A DNA stretch of 64,000 nt from UBA2779 sp965232615 (GCA_965232615.1 OZ246985.1:1426001-1490000), one strand, 5' to 3'; shown: positions 46,429 to 55,366, numbered from the stretch's first letter. Numbers and translations: made by a program. Notes: generated by a model not told the origin, from the sequence alone.

Positions 46429-46697
46429 AATAAGGTTCCTGCTCGGTCATTTTTCACTCCTTTTAATAGTTCCTCGTGCTGTTTTCGATATTCTCCAAAC
46501 CTAAAGAGTTGACCAGGTCCTTAGGCTCCACCGTTCGTGCTGTGGTTCGTTGTTCAAAAAACAGTCCCAAGGCTGGAAGCAAAGTTCCTGTTCGCAACCC
46601 ACAAGCGGGGAGTCCTGGAAGCAAGGCTCCCAGAACTCCCCAAAGCCGCAGAGCGCGCCAACCAGCGCCGTAAAGCGGCTTAGTGGAGAATCATTGA
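46429..46697. other. Intergenic region with short internal repeats
   Basis: About 270 bp lie between the small frame and the multi-module lipoprotein. The stretch holds a direct repetition of AGTCC and GGAAGCAAGG/GGAAGCAAAG units and GC-rich short inverted repeats, reminiscent of a decayed dispersed element. No open frame is convincing. It may attenuate transcription between the lipoprotein and the ABC transporter genes. Confidence 0.35.
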
Positions 46698-49679
46698 CTA
46701 ATAGAAATAAATATTGTCTATATAGACGGTTTTTCCGCCGCTGCCCTCAATCTTGATCTGGAAGAGATCTGTCAAATCCAAACTGGCATTGCCGGTTGTA
46801 TACTCACTCAGATTAATATCGTAGGAGTTCCAGGTGTTGAGTGTTGGATTTTTCGTAACTCCATGCTGTTGTGGACCAGGCGATATCAAATAGAAAATGA
46901 AACTCGTTTCATCCGCCGTCCACAAATCGAAGTGCACCTTTGTTTTGCCGGACACATCCACACTGGTAATCTCAATACCCTGATAATTCAAATTGGAATA
47001 CTTGTTGACTTTATTACCAGCAATGGTTTCTTCACTGTACACAGTAGCCTGGCCCCAACCAGGATTCCAGTTGGTAACATTAATTTGTGTAGCCGCTGTA
47101 CCATCATAAGTTTCACTGTACAGGTTAATAACATCCGCAGCGGAAGCAGTGGGTGCTGTTGGAGCATCAGGCGGTGCCGCTGTTATGTCTATTGTAACGG
47201 CAATGTCTGCGGTATCATTCGCTGATACGCCATCGGCGGCGGTTATTTGAACAGTAGCGGTGAGTTGCGTATTGGTGGCATAGACAAACTTCGTGCCATC
47301 GGCGACTTTGAGTTCACCAGTATTTGAATCAATGCTCATGGCTCCAGACACACTCTGAGTCGTTATGCTATAACTCAGCGTTGCTCCCGCGGTCACAGTA
47401 GTCAGTTTTGCTATTTCTTCCAATACGGTATCCGCGATAGGATTCTCACCAATAGCTTTGCTGAGTGTCGCCGGTGCCGTCACATCTAATGTGGGGGCAT
47501 TTCCGTTGGATTTCAGATAAACCTCATCAAGATCCAGCTCGTGATTGTTGCCGAGCAACTCGTATTTGAACTCCTTGATAGCTTCCTGCATAAAATTCGC
47601 ATCACTTGTAATTTCTGTCAGTGGAATTTCGTATTTTGTCCAGGTTGTCGTAAAAGTGCCGGTCGCAGGCCTCGCTATAATTGGTCCCCCAATATCTCCA
47701 GATGTTCTGTGTCGACTGGTCAGGATGAATTTTAGCTGTGTCGCGGCAGTCTTATTGACTGCTGGTGTGCCGGGCGCTTTGGCCCAGAACACAAGGGTGT
47801 CATACCCGGTGAAGTCGATATACGGACCATTGCCCCAGCCGCCGGCGGCCCAGCTTTGCGCTTCCGTTCCTACCAGTTTGAAGTAGCCGCTGGTGCCATC
47901 GGCGCCGCCGCTTGCTTCCGTGGTGAAACCAATCGTGTTATCGTATCCTCCGAAGTGCGTCATGCCTGAGCTCTCGATCTCCGGTGTGCCGACGCCAGCG
48001 GCATCGCCCAGGAAGTAATACCGGTTGTCCACTGAATCGACGACTGCCATCGTCCATTTGGCATACAAAGTTATATTGTCGGTTACCGCAGTTGTACCGA
48101 ATACAAAGTCATCACCATTTCCATCGGACTGGGTGTTCCAGCCGCTAAGGGTGTAGCCGGTTCTGGTTATGCCCGTGGGCGCGGCCGAGACTGTTTGGCC
48201 ATCGTTTACGGTATCGGTAGCTTTTGACAGTGTGCCGCCGTCTGCGTTGTTGGCATTGTAGGTGACTGTGTAGGTGGTGGGCATGATGCCGTCGCTGATG
48301 AATTTAATGTCGTCCACATGGAACGTACCAGGCGTGAATGTTCCCTCATCCCCGCCAATCTTAGGATGCCAGAAGCCTAAGTGCTTAAATTTGGCAAAAT
48401 TGACTCCAGTAACCATAGCGGTGAAGAAGGAATATGTTCTCCAATTACCAACGGTGGGAACTGCGGTTAAATCATATAGATTATAATTTTTATTTCCAGC
48501 ATCTACATCTTCAAATTTGATCTCCATATAATCAACACCTGCATCAAGAGTGCTGACATCAATGGAAAACTGAATCTTATTGTACGAAGAAGCATCAATT
48601 CCCGCTTCATTCTGCACAAAACCTCCGCCCCATGTTCCGCTGGTTTGGCTGATTTTGATTGATGTCCCGCCTGTGCCCGCAACTGATTCAGTCGAATCAG
48701 CAGCTATGGCGGCATCAGAATCAGAGTTAACACCTACTGTAAATCCGCCGTGCAATGTATCGTCATAAATAACCCCAGTAAAAGCGTTGACCGTTACATT
48801 GACAGTAACTGTTTTGCCGCCAAGGTTTCCAGTGATAACAGTAGATCCATTGCTTACGCCTGTTATGGTGCCCGATGCATCGACTGTGGCTATAGCAGAC
48901 TGGTCAGAAGTCCAATTTACATACGCTGCAAGATTTCCTGCCTTCACATTGGCTATATCCGTTCCGTCCACCGCAAACACGGCACTCAAGTCGCCGTCGC
49001 CTATTGCGGCGGCAACCTGCGACGGTACATTCTTGTCTCCCCCAGTATAGGCCAGGGATTTTAGGGTCACCGATCCCAGATTCTCGAACTTTATGTCGTC
49101 CAGATAGATGGTTCCACCATTCGCACCGTCCGAAGCGTAAAACAGGCTGTTTACGGCGGTCAGCTTGGCCGGATTAGGCAGGGGAATGATGTACTTTGCC
49201 CATGATGTACTGACGGCCTGGTTTTCAAGCCATACTTCGTATTTCTTGCCGATCGTGTTAATAGCTTCATCGTCGGCGCCGAATCCAAATTTATCAATTT
49301 CGGTACTGGCGGTCTCTGCCTTGGCCCAGAAACTAAGGACATTGAAGCCGGAAAGGTCCACGGTTCCTTCAGGCGTTTGGCCGCTGCCCACATTGACGGC
49401 CACGGCATTCCAGCCCGTCGCACTGGACCAGTCTACCTTGAAAGACGTAGTGCCTCCATGCGGGTCCGTGGTGTCCCCTGCAACCGTAAAGCCGTTATCT
49501 CCATTCCAGTACAGCGGTTCGGTCACACTAGAGGTGAAACCATCCTCGTAGAGAATGCCGCTGAACTGAACGGTCCCTCCGCCTTCGTCATCCGTTGTGC
49601 TCGGACAACCGGCGAACAACAGAACTCCGACAATAGCTATCGCAATGAATGCATAGCTTCCGATTTTTTTTGTCTTCAT
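46698..49679 (-). CDS. Multi-module carbohydrate-binding surface lipoprotein
   Basis: The 993-residue product has a lipoprotein signal (MKTKKIGSYAFIAIAIVGVLLFAGC). The modules are a CBM-like jelly roll (about 30-205, with TIYLDDIKF), a Big_2-like Ig domain (about 206-300, VDASGTITGVSNGSTVITG), a second CBM-like domain (about 305-460, GGGFVQNEAGID, FHVDDIKF), and an InlB-type repeat (about 465-545, YNANNADGGTLSKA). A third jelly roll (about 550-730), a cadherin-like region and a final CBM-like domain ending TVYIDNIYFY complete it. No catalytic motif is seen. It probably anchors long glucans at the cell surface, the role SusD/CBM proteins play in other phyla. GGAGGAAG precedes ATG 49679. Confidence 0.75.
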   Translation of the reverse strand: MKTKKIGSYAFIAIAIVGVLLFAGCPSTTDDEGGGTVQFSGILYEDGFTSSVTEPLYWNGDNGFTVAGDTTDPHGGTTSFKVDWSSATGWNAVAVNVGSGQTPEGTVDLSGFNVLSFWAKAETASTEIDKFGFGADDEAINTIGKKYEVWLENQAVSTSWAKYIIPLPNPAKLTAVNSLFYASDGANGGTIYLDDIKFENLGSVTLKSLAYTGGDKNVPSQVAAAIGDGDLSAVFAVDGTDIANVKAGNLAAYVNWTSDQSAIATVDASGTITGVSNGSTVITGNLGGKTVTVNVTVNAFTGVIYDDTLHGGFTVGVNSDSDAAIAADSTESVAGTGGTSIKISQTSGTWGGGFVQNEAGIDASSYNKIQFSIDVSTLDAGVDYMEIKFEDVDAGNKNYNLYDLTAVPTVGNWRTYSFFTAMVTGVNFAKFKHLGFWHPKIGGDEGTFTPGTFHVDDIKFISDGIMPTTYTVTYNANNADGGTLSKATDTVNDGQTVSAAPTGITRTGYTLSGWNTQSDGNGDDFVFGTTAVTDNITLYAKWTMAVVDSVDNRYYFLGDAAGVGTPEIESSGMTHFGGYDNTIGFTTEASGGADGTSGYFKLVGTEAQSWAAGGWGNGPYIDFTGYDTLVFWAKAPGTPAVNKTAATQLKFILTSRHRTSGDIGGPIIARPATGTFTTTWTKYEIPLTEITSDANFMQEAIKEFKYELLGNNHELDLDEVYLKSNGNAPTLDVTAPATLSKAIGENPIADTVLEEIAKLTTVTAGATLSYSITTQSVSGAMSIDSNTGELKVADGTKFVYATNTQLTATVQITAADGVSANDTADIAVTIDITAAPPDAPTAPTASAADVINLYSETYDGTAATQINVTNWNPGWGQATVYSEETIAGNKVNKYSNLNYQGIEITSVDVSGKTKVHFDLWTADETSFIFYLISPGPQQHGVTKNPTLNTWNSYDINLSEYTTGNASLDLTDLFQIKIEGSGGKTVYIDNIYFY

Positions 49680-49748
49680 AACTTCCTCCAATTGAAGTTT
49701 GATTTATATTGGGTTAACAATGCCAATACATTGCCCCTGCCGCCTATC

Positions 49749-52700
49749 TTACCAGCTAAAAGAAAGATAGGCTAACAGTTCCATTTTCCACTGCTTCCCA
49801 TCGGCCGTATCTCCGGCGTATTCATCGAAGGTGCGGCCCTTCCAGCGCAATCCTATGCGATTATGGGAGTTCAAAAAAGACGGCAGCTCGAAACCACGGG
49901 ATATGTCCAGCATCCACTGCAGGGGGTAGGTGATGTTGAGCTGCCGATACCAGTCCTTATGGCCCCAGGAATTTATGTCCAGAGAGCTGCTAATTAGCCA
50001 GGAGCCTGCCCGCATTGCCAGGCTGCCGCCCCAGAAGTTGACAAGGCGGCTATCCTGTCCCCAGCTCTGTCCATATCCGCCCTGTAAGCCCAGTATGAAG
50101 CGAAGCTGGGGGGCGGCATTCCATACTATGCGGCTCTTAAGCGACCAGAGGCCGCGCACTTCCGGCAGTCCTCCCGATAGGTTCGTCTGTTCCCCGAACT
50201 CGTTCTTATAATGAGTGGCGTCGGTGGGGCCCTCATAGAAGGAGTAGAGAAAGGAAGCGTAGCCGGCTAATTTGGCGTTTTCGCGGTCCGCATTGTTCCA
50301 GTCAAAGAAGTAGGTGTCTCCGGTGGGGTCCAAGGCCACAACCACTTCCAGCTTGTATGCCTCTCTGTTGTTGTAAACGGCCAGGGGATCTGTTAAGGAT
50401 TTGCGGGGATTGTCGGTATTGACAGGAAAGGAGATGGGTATCCTGGCCTGAAATTGGGGCGTTATGGAGAGCATGCCATATTGGAACTGAAAACCGCCTA
50501 TGAATTCATTCCTGTTCCCGGTGCCCACATCGCTAATCTGCGTGCCGGTTCTCGGCGTATAGGCATTGGAACCAGCCAGACGCCCGGCATGTATGTATTT
50601 GGCGAACAGCCGGGTGTAGAGGAATATCTCCGAGCTGATGTCTACCTTAAAGGATAAGGTGTCTAGGAGTTCGAATTGAGATTTGGTATCGGAGATGGAA
50701 TAGGTGTCGCCGGTCTTTTCAACATGGGTGTAGGGATCTCCGATGTATTCCGAACCGGAAAAGAGAGTGCCGAAGCCCAGGGTGAACCAAGGCAGGAAGT
50801 TCAAGCCCATCCAGCCGCTGGCCCTCCGCCCGTGACCGGTCCCGGCAGACTGACTGCCCGAAACCACCTCATCGTACATAAGCGCCCAGGACAGCTTGTC
50901 GCCTTTTTTATAGTATTTTGCCATCACCTGGGGATCGGCATCCCAGTGAATTTCAGGCCCGCCATAGATTTTCAGGCCGTCCAGAAATTCCTTTCCCGTC
51001 AGTTCAATCCCGAAGGGCGCCCTGGAACCCGCAATGTCCATGCCCACGTAGTCGAAGGACTCCGGCAGGAGATGGAAGTAATCCCCCTCTCCTATCCAGT
51101 CGGTGTGTCCGTTATGGAAGTAAAAGTCCAGGTCGGCATACTTGGTTTCCCAGTTCAGATATGCATCGTATATCTGCACCGAGGGTTTTCCCGCATACGT
51201 TTCGCCTGAACCGGCGGCGCCTGATGGAAAACGTGTCTGGTCCACAAATGCATCGGCGCTCAGTTCATTGCCCTTGTAGGGGGTGTATTCCTCCTGTTCA
51301 AAAGCCGTGTCGGGAACATGTCCCTGCACACGGAAGGTCGCGCCCGCCTTGATGTTGTCATAGGGGTTCAAATCGAAGCCCAGGTAGGCCCATTCTCCCG
51401 CTGTCGACTTTATGTTGTTCAGCGGCTCTTCGCCTTCCATGTCTGTGTCGTCGAAAATACCCGCACCTGCGAAGTTCACCCTTCCCCTGAACCCGAGGAT
51501 GTGGCTTTCCTTCTTTTCCTGCCTCAGCGCAGCAATCTCGGCCTGGTTCGCATACTGCTGAACATCGAATTCGAAGTAGTTGTCGATGTCTTCGCCGGTG
51601 CTGTTTATCTGATCAAGCTTCCAGATTTTCTGCAGGGTGTAATAGGCCGCACGGGGACGCCGCTGATGGATGCCGTCCCGCTTGATGGGACTCTGGGCCA
51701 CGATGCCAAACCATTCCTCGTTCATATTATCTTTTTCCTGAGAGGAATCATACGCATAGGCACCATTGCTCCAGGATCCGCTTTCATTATGGATGTCCAG
51801 TTCACTTGTCATGCCGGTTTTCCACCATTCATCCATCCATTGGAAGACAAAACCTCCAAGGGAGTTCCCGGTTTTTCCCTTCCCATAGGACTGAAGATAA
51901 ATTTCCTCCCACTGACTTTTAATATACAGAGCCTGGTGGTACTGATCTTCCTCTCCTTCCACGACGTTAAAGGCATCCGCTCCAAATTCAGTGAAGACGA
52001 TGGGGACATCAAGGGTTGTGTCGATACCCTCATAAAACAATTCGTGAGCGGCTTTCCCTCTATAGGTGTTTACGCCGAGTATGTCGAGAGAGGGGGTGAG
52101 GGCCTCGATGATGTTCAGGTACTGAATGTCGCCGTTTACAATGCCCACCGGTTTGGTGGGATCGATGTTCTTGACGATCTGTATCCCTTCCTCAAAGAGA
52201 CTGTAGAGGTAACCGGCACGGATTTCCAGCCGCTGTCCCACAGGAAGATTCTCGATAGCATCGCTGTCCCATTCCAGGCCGTAATTGTTTTCGTTGCCAA
52301 GCAGGTATAGGAGAACACCCGGAACACCGGTATAGCGGCTTATGTTCTCAGTCAGATTCTCAAGAATAATCTCGCGGGTCCGCAAATCGGCATAGTTTGT
52401 TCGACCATGCCAGCGGCCGTCTACCATCATCCCATATCGTCCAAAAAGATCGTTGACCACAGTATATATGCCATAGCGGTTGTACAGGTAGGAAATCCAC
52501 TCGGGAGGAACATCGGTGAATACCCGGATGGCATTCACTCCCATTTCCTGCATCAGGGATGCATCGGTGTCTATCATTTTCTGGATGATGGATTTTGGCT
52601 GTTTCCAGAGGTTGTAGCTGTAATTCTCCCCTATCGGAGTGAAAGACCACACCACACCATGAATGGCCATCGGTTTTCCATCCACCATCAACCGCCAACC

Positions 52701-52805
52701 CAGTTCGGGATCTTTTGCCGTCTTGACCCACTGAGAGGCCGGCAATGAAATCACCGATAAGGTAATAGTTAGTAATAGTCCCAGAATTCGTTTATTATAG
52801 ATAAT
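49749..52805 (-). CDS. Clan GH-A glycosidase fused to an outer-membrane beta-barrel
   Basis: The 1018-residue protein begins with a signal peptide (NKRILGLLLTITLSVISLPAS). A TIM-barrel glycosidase of GH2/GH5-like clan GH-A fills about residues 30-400: LLGNENNYG with acid/base Glu about 172, and PIVFTEFGADAF with nucleophile Glu about 273. The remaining 600 residues are alternating short amphipathic strands with Gly/Tyr/Trp turns and end in LAYLSFSW, an aromatic C-terminus typical of outer-membrane barrels. AAGGAGG (52812-52818) is followed 6 bp later by ATT 52805. The only in-frame ATG (52892) lies inside the upstream gene and lacks a site. This architecture is unusual and would display the enzyme on the outer membrane. 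Confidence 0.72.
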   Translation of the reverse strand: MIYNKRILGLLLTITLSVISLPASQWVKTAKDPELGWRLMVDGKPMAIHGVVWSFTPIGENYSYNLWKQPKSIIQKMIDTDASLMQEMGVNAIRVFTDVPPEWISYLYNRYGIYTVVNDLFGRYGMMVDGRWHGRTNYADLRTREIILENLTENISRYTGVPGVLLYLLGNENNYGLEWDSDAIENLPVGQRLEIRAGYLYSLFEEGIQIVKNIDPTKPVGIVNGDIQYLNIIEALTPSLDILGVNTYRGKAAHELFYEGIDTTLDVPIVFTEFGADAFNVVEGEEDQYHQALYIKSQWEEIYLQSYGKGKTGNSLGGFVFQWMDEWWKTGMTSELDIHNESGSWSNGAYAYDSSQEKDNMNEEWFGIVAQSPIKRDGIHQRRPRAAYYTLQKIWKLDQINSTGEDIDNYFEFDVQQYANQAEIAALRQEKKESHILGFRGRVNFAGAGIFDDTDMEGEEPLNNIKSTAGEWAYLGFDLNPYDNIKAGATFRVQGHVPDTAFEQEEYTPYKGNELSADAFVDQTRFPSGAAGSGETYAGKPSVQIYDAYLNWETKYADLDFYFHNGHTDWIGEGDYFHLLPESFDYVGMDIAGSRAPFGIELTGKEFLDGLKIYGGPEIHWDADPQVMAKYYKKGDKLSWALMYDEVVSGSQSAGTGHGRRASGWMGLNFLPWFTLGFGTLFSGSEYIGDPYTHVEKTGDTYSISDTKSQFELLDTLSFKVDISSEIFLYTRLFAKYIHAGRLAGSNAYTPRTGTQISDVGTGNRNEFIGGFQFQYGMLSITPQFQARIPISFPVNTDNPRKSLTDPLAVYNNREAYKLEVVVALDPTGDTYFFDWNNADRENAKLAGYASFLYSFYEGPTDATHYKNEFGEQTNLSGGLPEVRGLWSLKSRIVWNAAPQLRFILGLQGGYGQSWGQDSRLVNFWGGSLAMRAGSWLISSSLDINSWGHKDWYRQLNITYPLQWMLDISRGFELPSFLNSHNRIGLRWKGRTFDEYAGDTADGKQWKMELLAYLSFSW

Positions 52806-53667
52806 CAGGATCCTCCTTGCGAGTTTCGGGTAGTTCAACGACAATGCCGTCTCCCCAGACAGAGGGGTTATTCCAGGGGTTATCTTTCTCACTCATCCAG
52901 TGAACCATGCGGTCACGTTCGGATTCGTCCGCATCGTTAACCTGGAAATCACAGCGCACCTTCCGTCCAGGTTTCAGTCCTTCAATCATCATCAGACTTA
53001 AGGGGATGGCCGCCTCTATTTCATATCCGCTTTCAGAATACCGGGCTGCCGCCGCGAATACCGCACCTTCCTGATCGTTTACCATGTAGGCTCCCACGGT
53101 GCGTTGATTGATAACAATGTCAACTTCCATTATGTTTTCCCTGCTCCGGGGTACCAGTCGTATCTGATTATCGCCATTCTGGTATTTTTCATGTCTGGTT
53201 GTGGAGGGCCCGAAAAATATTTCCACGGTATCGCCCCTCCAGGCCATGGATCCCGGCAGGAAGTTCTCATGCGGAAGATCATCGCTGACCCGGCTGTACA
53301 GGAAAAGATTGATTCCATCGGTGCGGACAACAAAGAAAGCCTCGGCATCTTCTGGAACATGGGAACCACCGTACACCGCCAGACGGGTAAGGGGGCCATC
53401 CAGGCCGTTCCATTCAGTAAATGTTCCGTCAATAACCGGAATATCTGTTTCGCTGAAGTACACTGGCACCTTTGTGTCGGGGTGAGGCTTGCCTCCAGTA
53501 CCGCCATCATTGTTTGTTGGTTCGGCAGGAACCCAGGGCGGCTCCATTACATGTTTTGGGTAGTTGGTGACACAGCTGAGCGGTAAAATCAGGAGTGTAA
53601 CCAGATATAAATGAATACGTATCCATTTATAGCATCGGAAAATCCTACAGTTTTTCTGATTTCCCAT
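52795..53667 (-). CDS. CBM9-like lipoprotein
   Basis: The 290-residue product has a signal with the lipobox ILPLSC (about residue 32) and a mature domain of about 200 residues. The domain pattern VIDGTFTEWNG, AFFVVRTDGINLFLYSRVSDD, WRGDTVEIFFGP, YEIEAAIPLSLM and CDFQVNDADES matches CBM9/carbohydrate-binding DOMON-like folds. It is the first gene of the locus, starting about 60 bp from the promoter. GGGAGA precedes the ATG at 53667; the frame is open 20 codons further upstream. Its end overlaps the Shine-Dalgarno of the glycosidase-barrel gene. Probably a glucan-binding surface protein. Confidence 0.78.
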   Translation of the reverse strand: MGNQKNCRIFRCYKWIRIHLYLVTLLILPLSCVTNYPKHVMEPPWVPAEPTNNDGGTGGKPHPDTKVPVYFSETDIPVIDGTFTEWNGLDGPLTRLAVYGGSHVPEDAEAFFVVRTDGINLFLYSRVSDDLPHENFLPGSMAWRGDTVEIFFGPSTTRHEKYQNGDNQIRLVPRSRENIMEVDIVINQRTVGAYMVNDQEGAVFAAAARYSESGYEIEAAIPLSLMMIEGLKPGRKVRCDFQVNDADESERDRMVHWMSEKDNPWNNPSVWGDGIVVELPETRKEDPDYL

Positions 53668-53736
53668 ATTTCTCCCATCGTATACATCTAAAATTTTCTT
53701 CATGGACCTTCTATAATGGATTGTCATGATTAATCC

Positions 53737-53764
53737 ATTTTAACTATGGTTGAAAAACTGTCAA
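53737..53764 (-). promoter_or_regulatory. Promoter of the beta-glucan locus
   Basis: Reading leftward, a perfect TTGACA (53759-53764) and TAAAAT (53737-53742) are separated by 16 bp. Transcription would start near 53730, about 60 bp before the first lipoprotein gene. It is the best promoter in this part of the window. All genes from 53667 to 36866 share its direction with small gaps, so one long transcript is plausible. Confidence 0.7.
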
Positions 53765-53772
53765 GAAAAAAA

Positions 53773-53786
53773 TGTAAACGTATTCA
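53773..53786. promoter_or_regulatory. Probable LacI-family operator
   Basis: TGTAAACGTATTCA is an imperfect palindrome with the central CG and TG...CA ends of LacI-family operators. It lies 8 bp upstream of the -35 box of the glucan promoter and faces the divergent LacI-type gene at 54308. A site upstream of -35 would favour activation or an upstream-binding repressor rather than simple blocking of polymerase. Confidence 0.5.
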
Positions 53787-53913
53787 AAAAATTTTGTTTT
53801 TTTGTATATTGGACGTCCTGTGAACTGTTTGAAGGGTGGACACCAGCTATAATTTCAATGATAGAATAAAAGTATGGTAGAATGAACTGGCAATCCTGGT
53901 TATCCACCAGAAG

Positions 53914-54231
53914 GGTACCTCTAAAAAATAGCTTTAGGAAATTGACGAAGTGGCTGTGCGTTCCTCGGAGCTTTGCTCCTGCGGTACGCACCTGCTTAGA
54001 TTTTTTGTCGATACAAGGCGGCCTGTCTGCGTGCGGACATGCACAGGTAGGCAAAAGCGGAGCGTGGCTTAAGCGTTTGGCGGTGCGTTCCTCGGAGCTT
54101 TGCTCCTGCGGTACGCACCTGCTTATGTGAGCATTTTGACAACGCAGTAGCGGCAGAAAAGACCTGTCTGCGCCGTGCTCTGCGCGGCAGGCAGGTCGAG
54201 TCAAGAACTCAATGGGTTTTTTAGAGGTGCA
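53914..54231. mobile_element. MITE-like element, copy 3 (318 bp)
   Basis: The ends GGTACCTCTAAAAAA and TTTTTTAGAGGTGCA are imperfect inverted repeats. The flanks carry the direct duplication CAGAAG (53908-53913 and 54232-54237). The interior has two branched hairpin units in the copy 1 orientation, a third hairpin with arms CGGCCTGTC/GACAGG-like, and a fourth with arms GACCTG/CAGGTC near 54160. It lies between the glucan promoter/operator and the LacI-type gene. No open frame encodes a transposase. Confidence 0.85.
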
Positions 54232-54307
54232 CAGAAGTAACAGTGTTGCTTCTGGTATCCAGAACTTATCTTATCATACGTAACAAAACGGAAGAAGGAT
54301 GAATTTT

Positions 54308-55366
54308 ATGCCCAACCAGCGAGATGTGGCAAGGCTAGCGGATGTTTCCACTGCTACGGTATCTCGATTTCTCACGAATCCCGATGCGGTCAAACAGAAT
54401 ACAGCTCATCGGGTGGAAAAAGCCATCATTGAATCCGGTTACAGGGTCAATGAGTCCGCGCGTATTCTGAGAACCGGCCGGAGCTACCATATTGGTATAC
54501 TGTTTCCAGGCATAGGCCCGTTTTACTGGGAAACACTCCAGGGGATACAGAATCACCTGACCTGTTCGGGCTATTTCAGTACCATCTTTTACTCTCGCGA
54601 TATTGATAACACCATTCATAGTTCACGCGAGAAGCTCTCGAGTTTTCTCAATAATAAAATGGTGGAAGGAGTCATTTACTTCCCTCTGAAGACAGCAGAA
54701 GATGCTGAAATATTGAAAAAGCTGCGGCATTTCCACAAACACCTCATCATTGCAGATCAGGATATGAATGACAATTCTATGGATCAGGTTTTCATAGACA
54801 ATTATCAGGCCGGACGAACTGCAGCGACGGTCCTGCTGGAGGAGGGCCATGAAGAGTTGATTTTTATTCACGGTATGGAGACTTCCTATGCTGCAACTGA
54901 ACGCCGCAAAGGTTTTCAGGATAGTCTTAAGGAAGCAAAAATCCCCTGGTGTGAAGAGCGAATAATTTTTGGAGACTATACATCGACCACCGCGTATAAT
55001 CATACTCGAAAGCACCTCCCGTTGCTTCCGCCATTCACAGGTGTGTTCGCGGTGAATGATGCATCGGCCATTGGTTTTCTTCGTGCCGCTGGGGAACAGG
55101 GTCTGCGGTGCCCACAGGACTTCTCTCTGATAGGATTTGACAACAATGAGGAATTCACCCCCTATACGAGTCCTTCACTCTCCACTTTTCAGCAGCCGTT
55201 GAGTGAGTTGGGCTCCATCGCTTCCGCACGCATCATCGAGAAGATAGAAAATGAAACGCCGCCAAGAACGACGATACTACAAACTGAGTTCATCCGGAGA
55301 GAATCCCTCGGAGAAGCTCCGAGGAACGCACCGCCACTGCGCCAAATTCCAAAAACGGTATTTTAG
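54308..55366 (+). CDS. LacI-family transcriptional regulator
   Basis: The 352-residue protein has an N-terminal helix-turn-helix (RDVARLADVSTATVSRFLTNPDAV). The hinge residues SARILRTGRS follow. The periplasmic-binding-like core has IGILFPGIGPFYWETL, VFAVNDASAIGFLRAAGEQG and LIGFDNNEEFTPY. It probably senses a glucan-derived sugar and controls the divergent beta-glucan locus. ATG 54308 has AAGAAGG about 9 bp upstream; an ATG at 54299 lies too close to that site. The last 15-20 residues (after RRESLG) and the stop come from a MITE end, so the natural C-terminus is missing. Confidence 0.88.
   Translation: MPNQRDVARLADVSTATVSRFLTNPDAVKQNTAHRVEKAIIESGYRVNESARILRTGRSYHIGILFPGIGPFYWETLQGIQNHLTCSGYFSTIFYSRDIDNTIHSSREKLSSFLNNKMVEGVIYFPLKTAEDAEILKKLRHFHKHLIIADQDMNDNSMDQVFIDNYQAGRTAATVLLEEGHEELIFIHGMETSYAATERRKGFQDSLKEAKIPWCEERIIFGDYTSTTAYNHTRKHLPLLPPFTGVFAVNDASAIGFLRAAGEQGLRCPQDFSLIGFDNNEEFTPYTSPSLSTFQQPLSELGSIASARIIEKIENETPPRTTILQTEFIRRESLGEAPRNAPPLRQIPKTVF

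Noticed and set aside
51318..52310. Plus-strand 330-codon frame
   Set aside because: Antisense to the GH-barrel gene and without a signal peptide or known family pattern.
53761..54204. Minus-strand 147-codon frame
   Set aside because: Translation of MITE copy 3; the same peptide words recur wherever the element is read.
53914..54231. CRISPR-like array suggested by repeated hairpin units
   Set aside because: Units are two per element, unevenly spaced, have terminal inverted repeats around them, and no cas genes are near.
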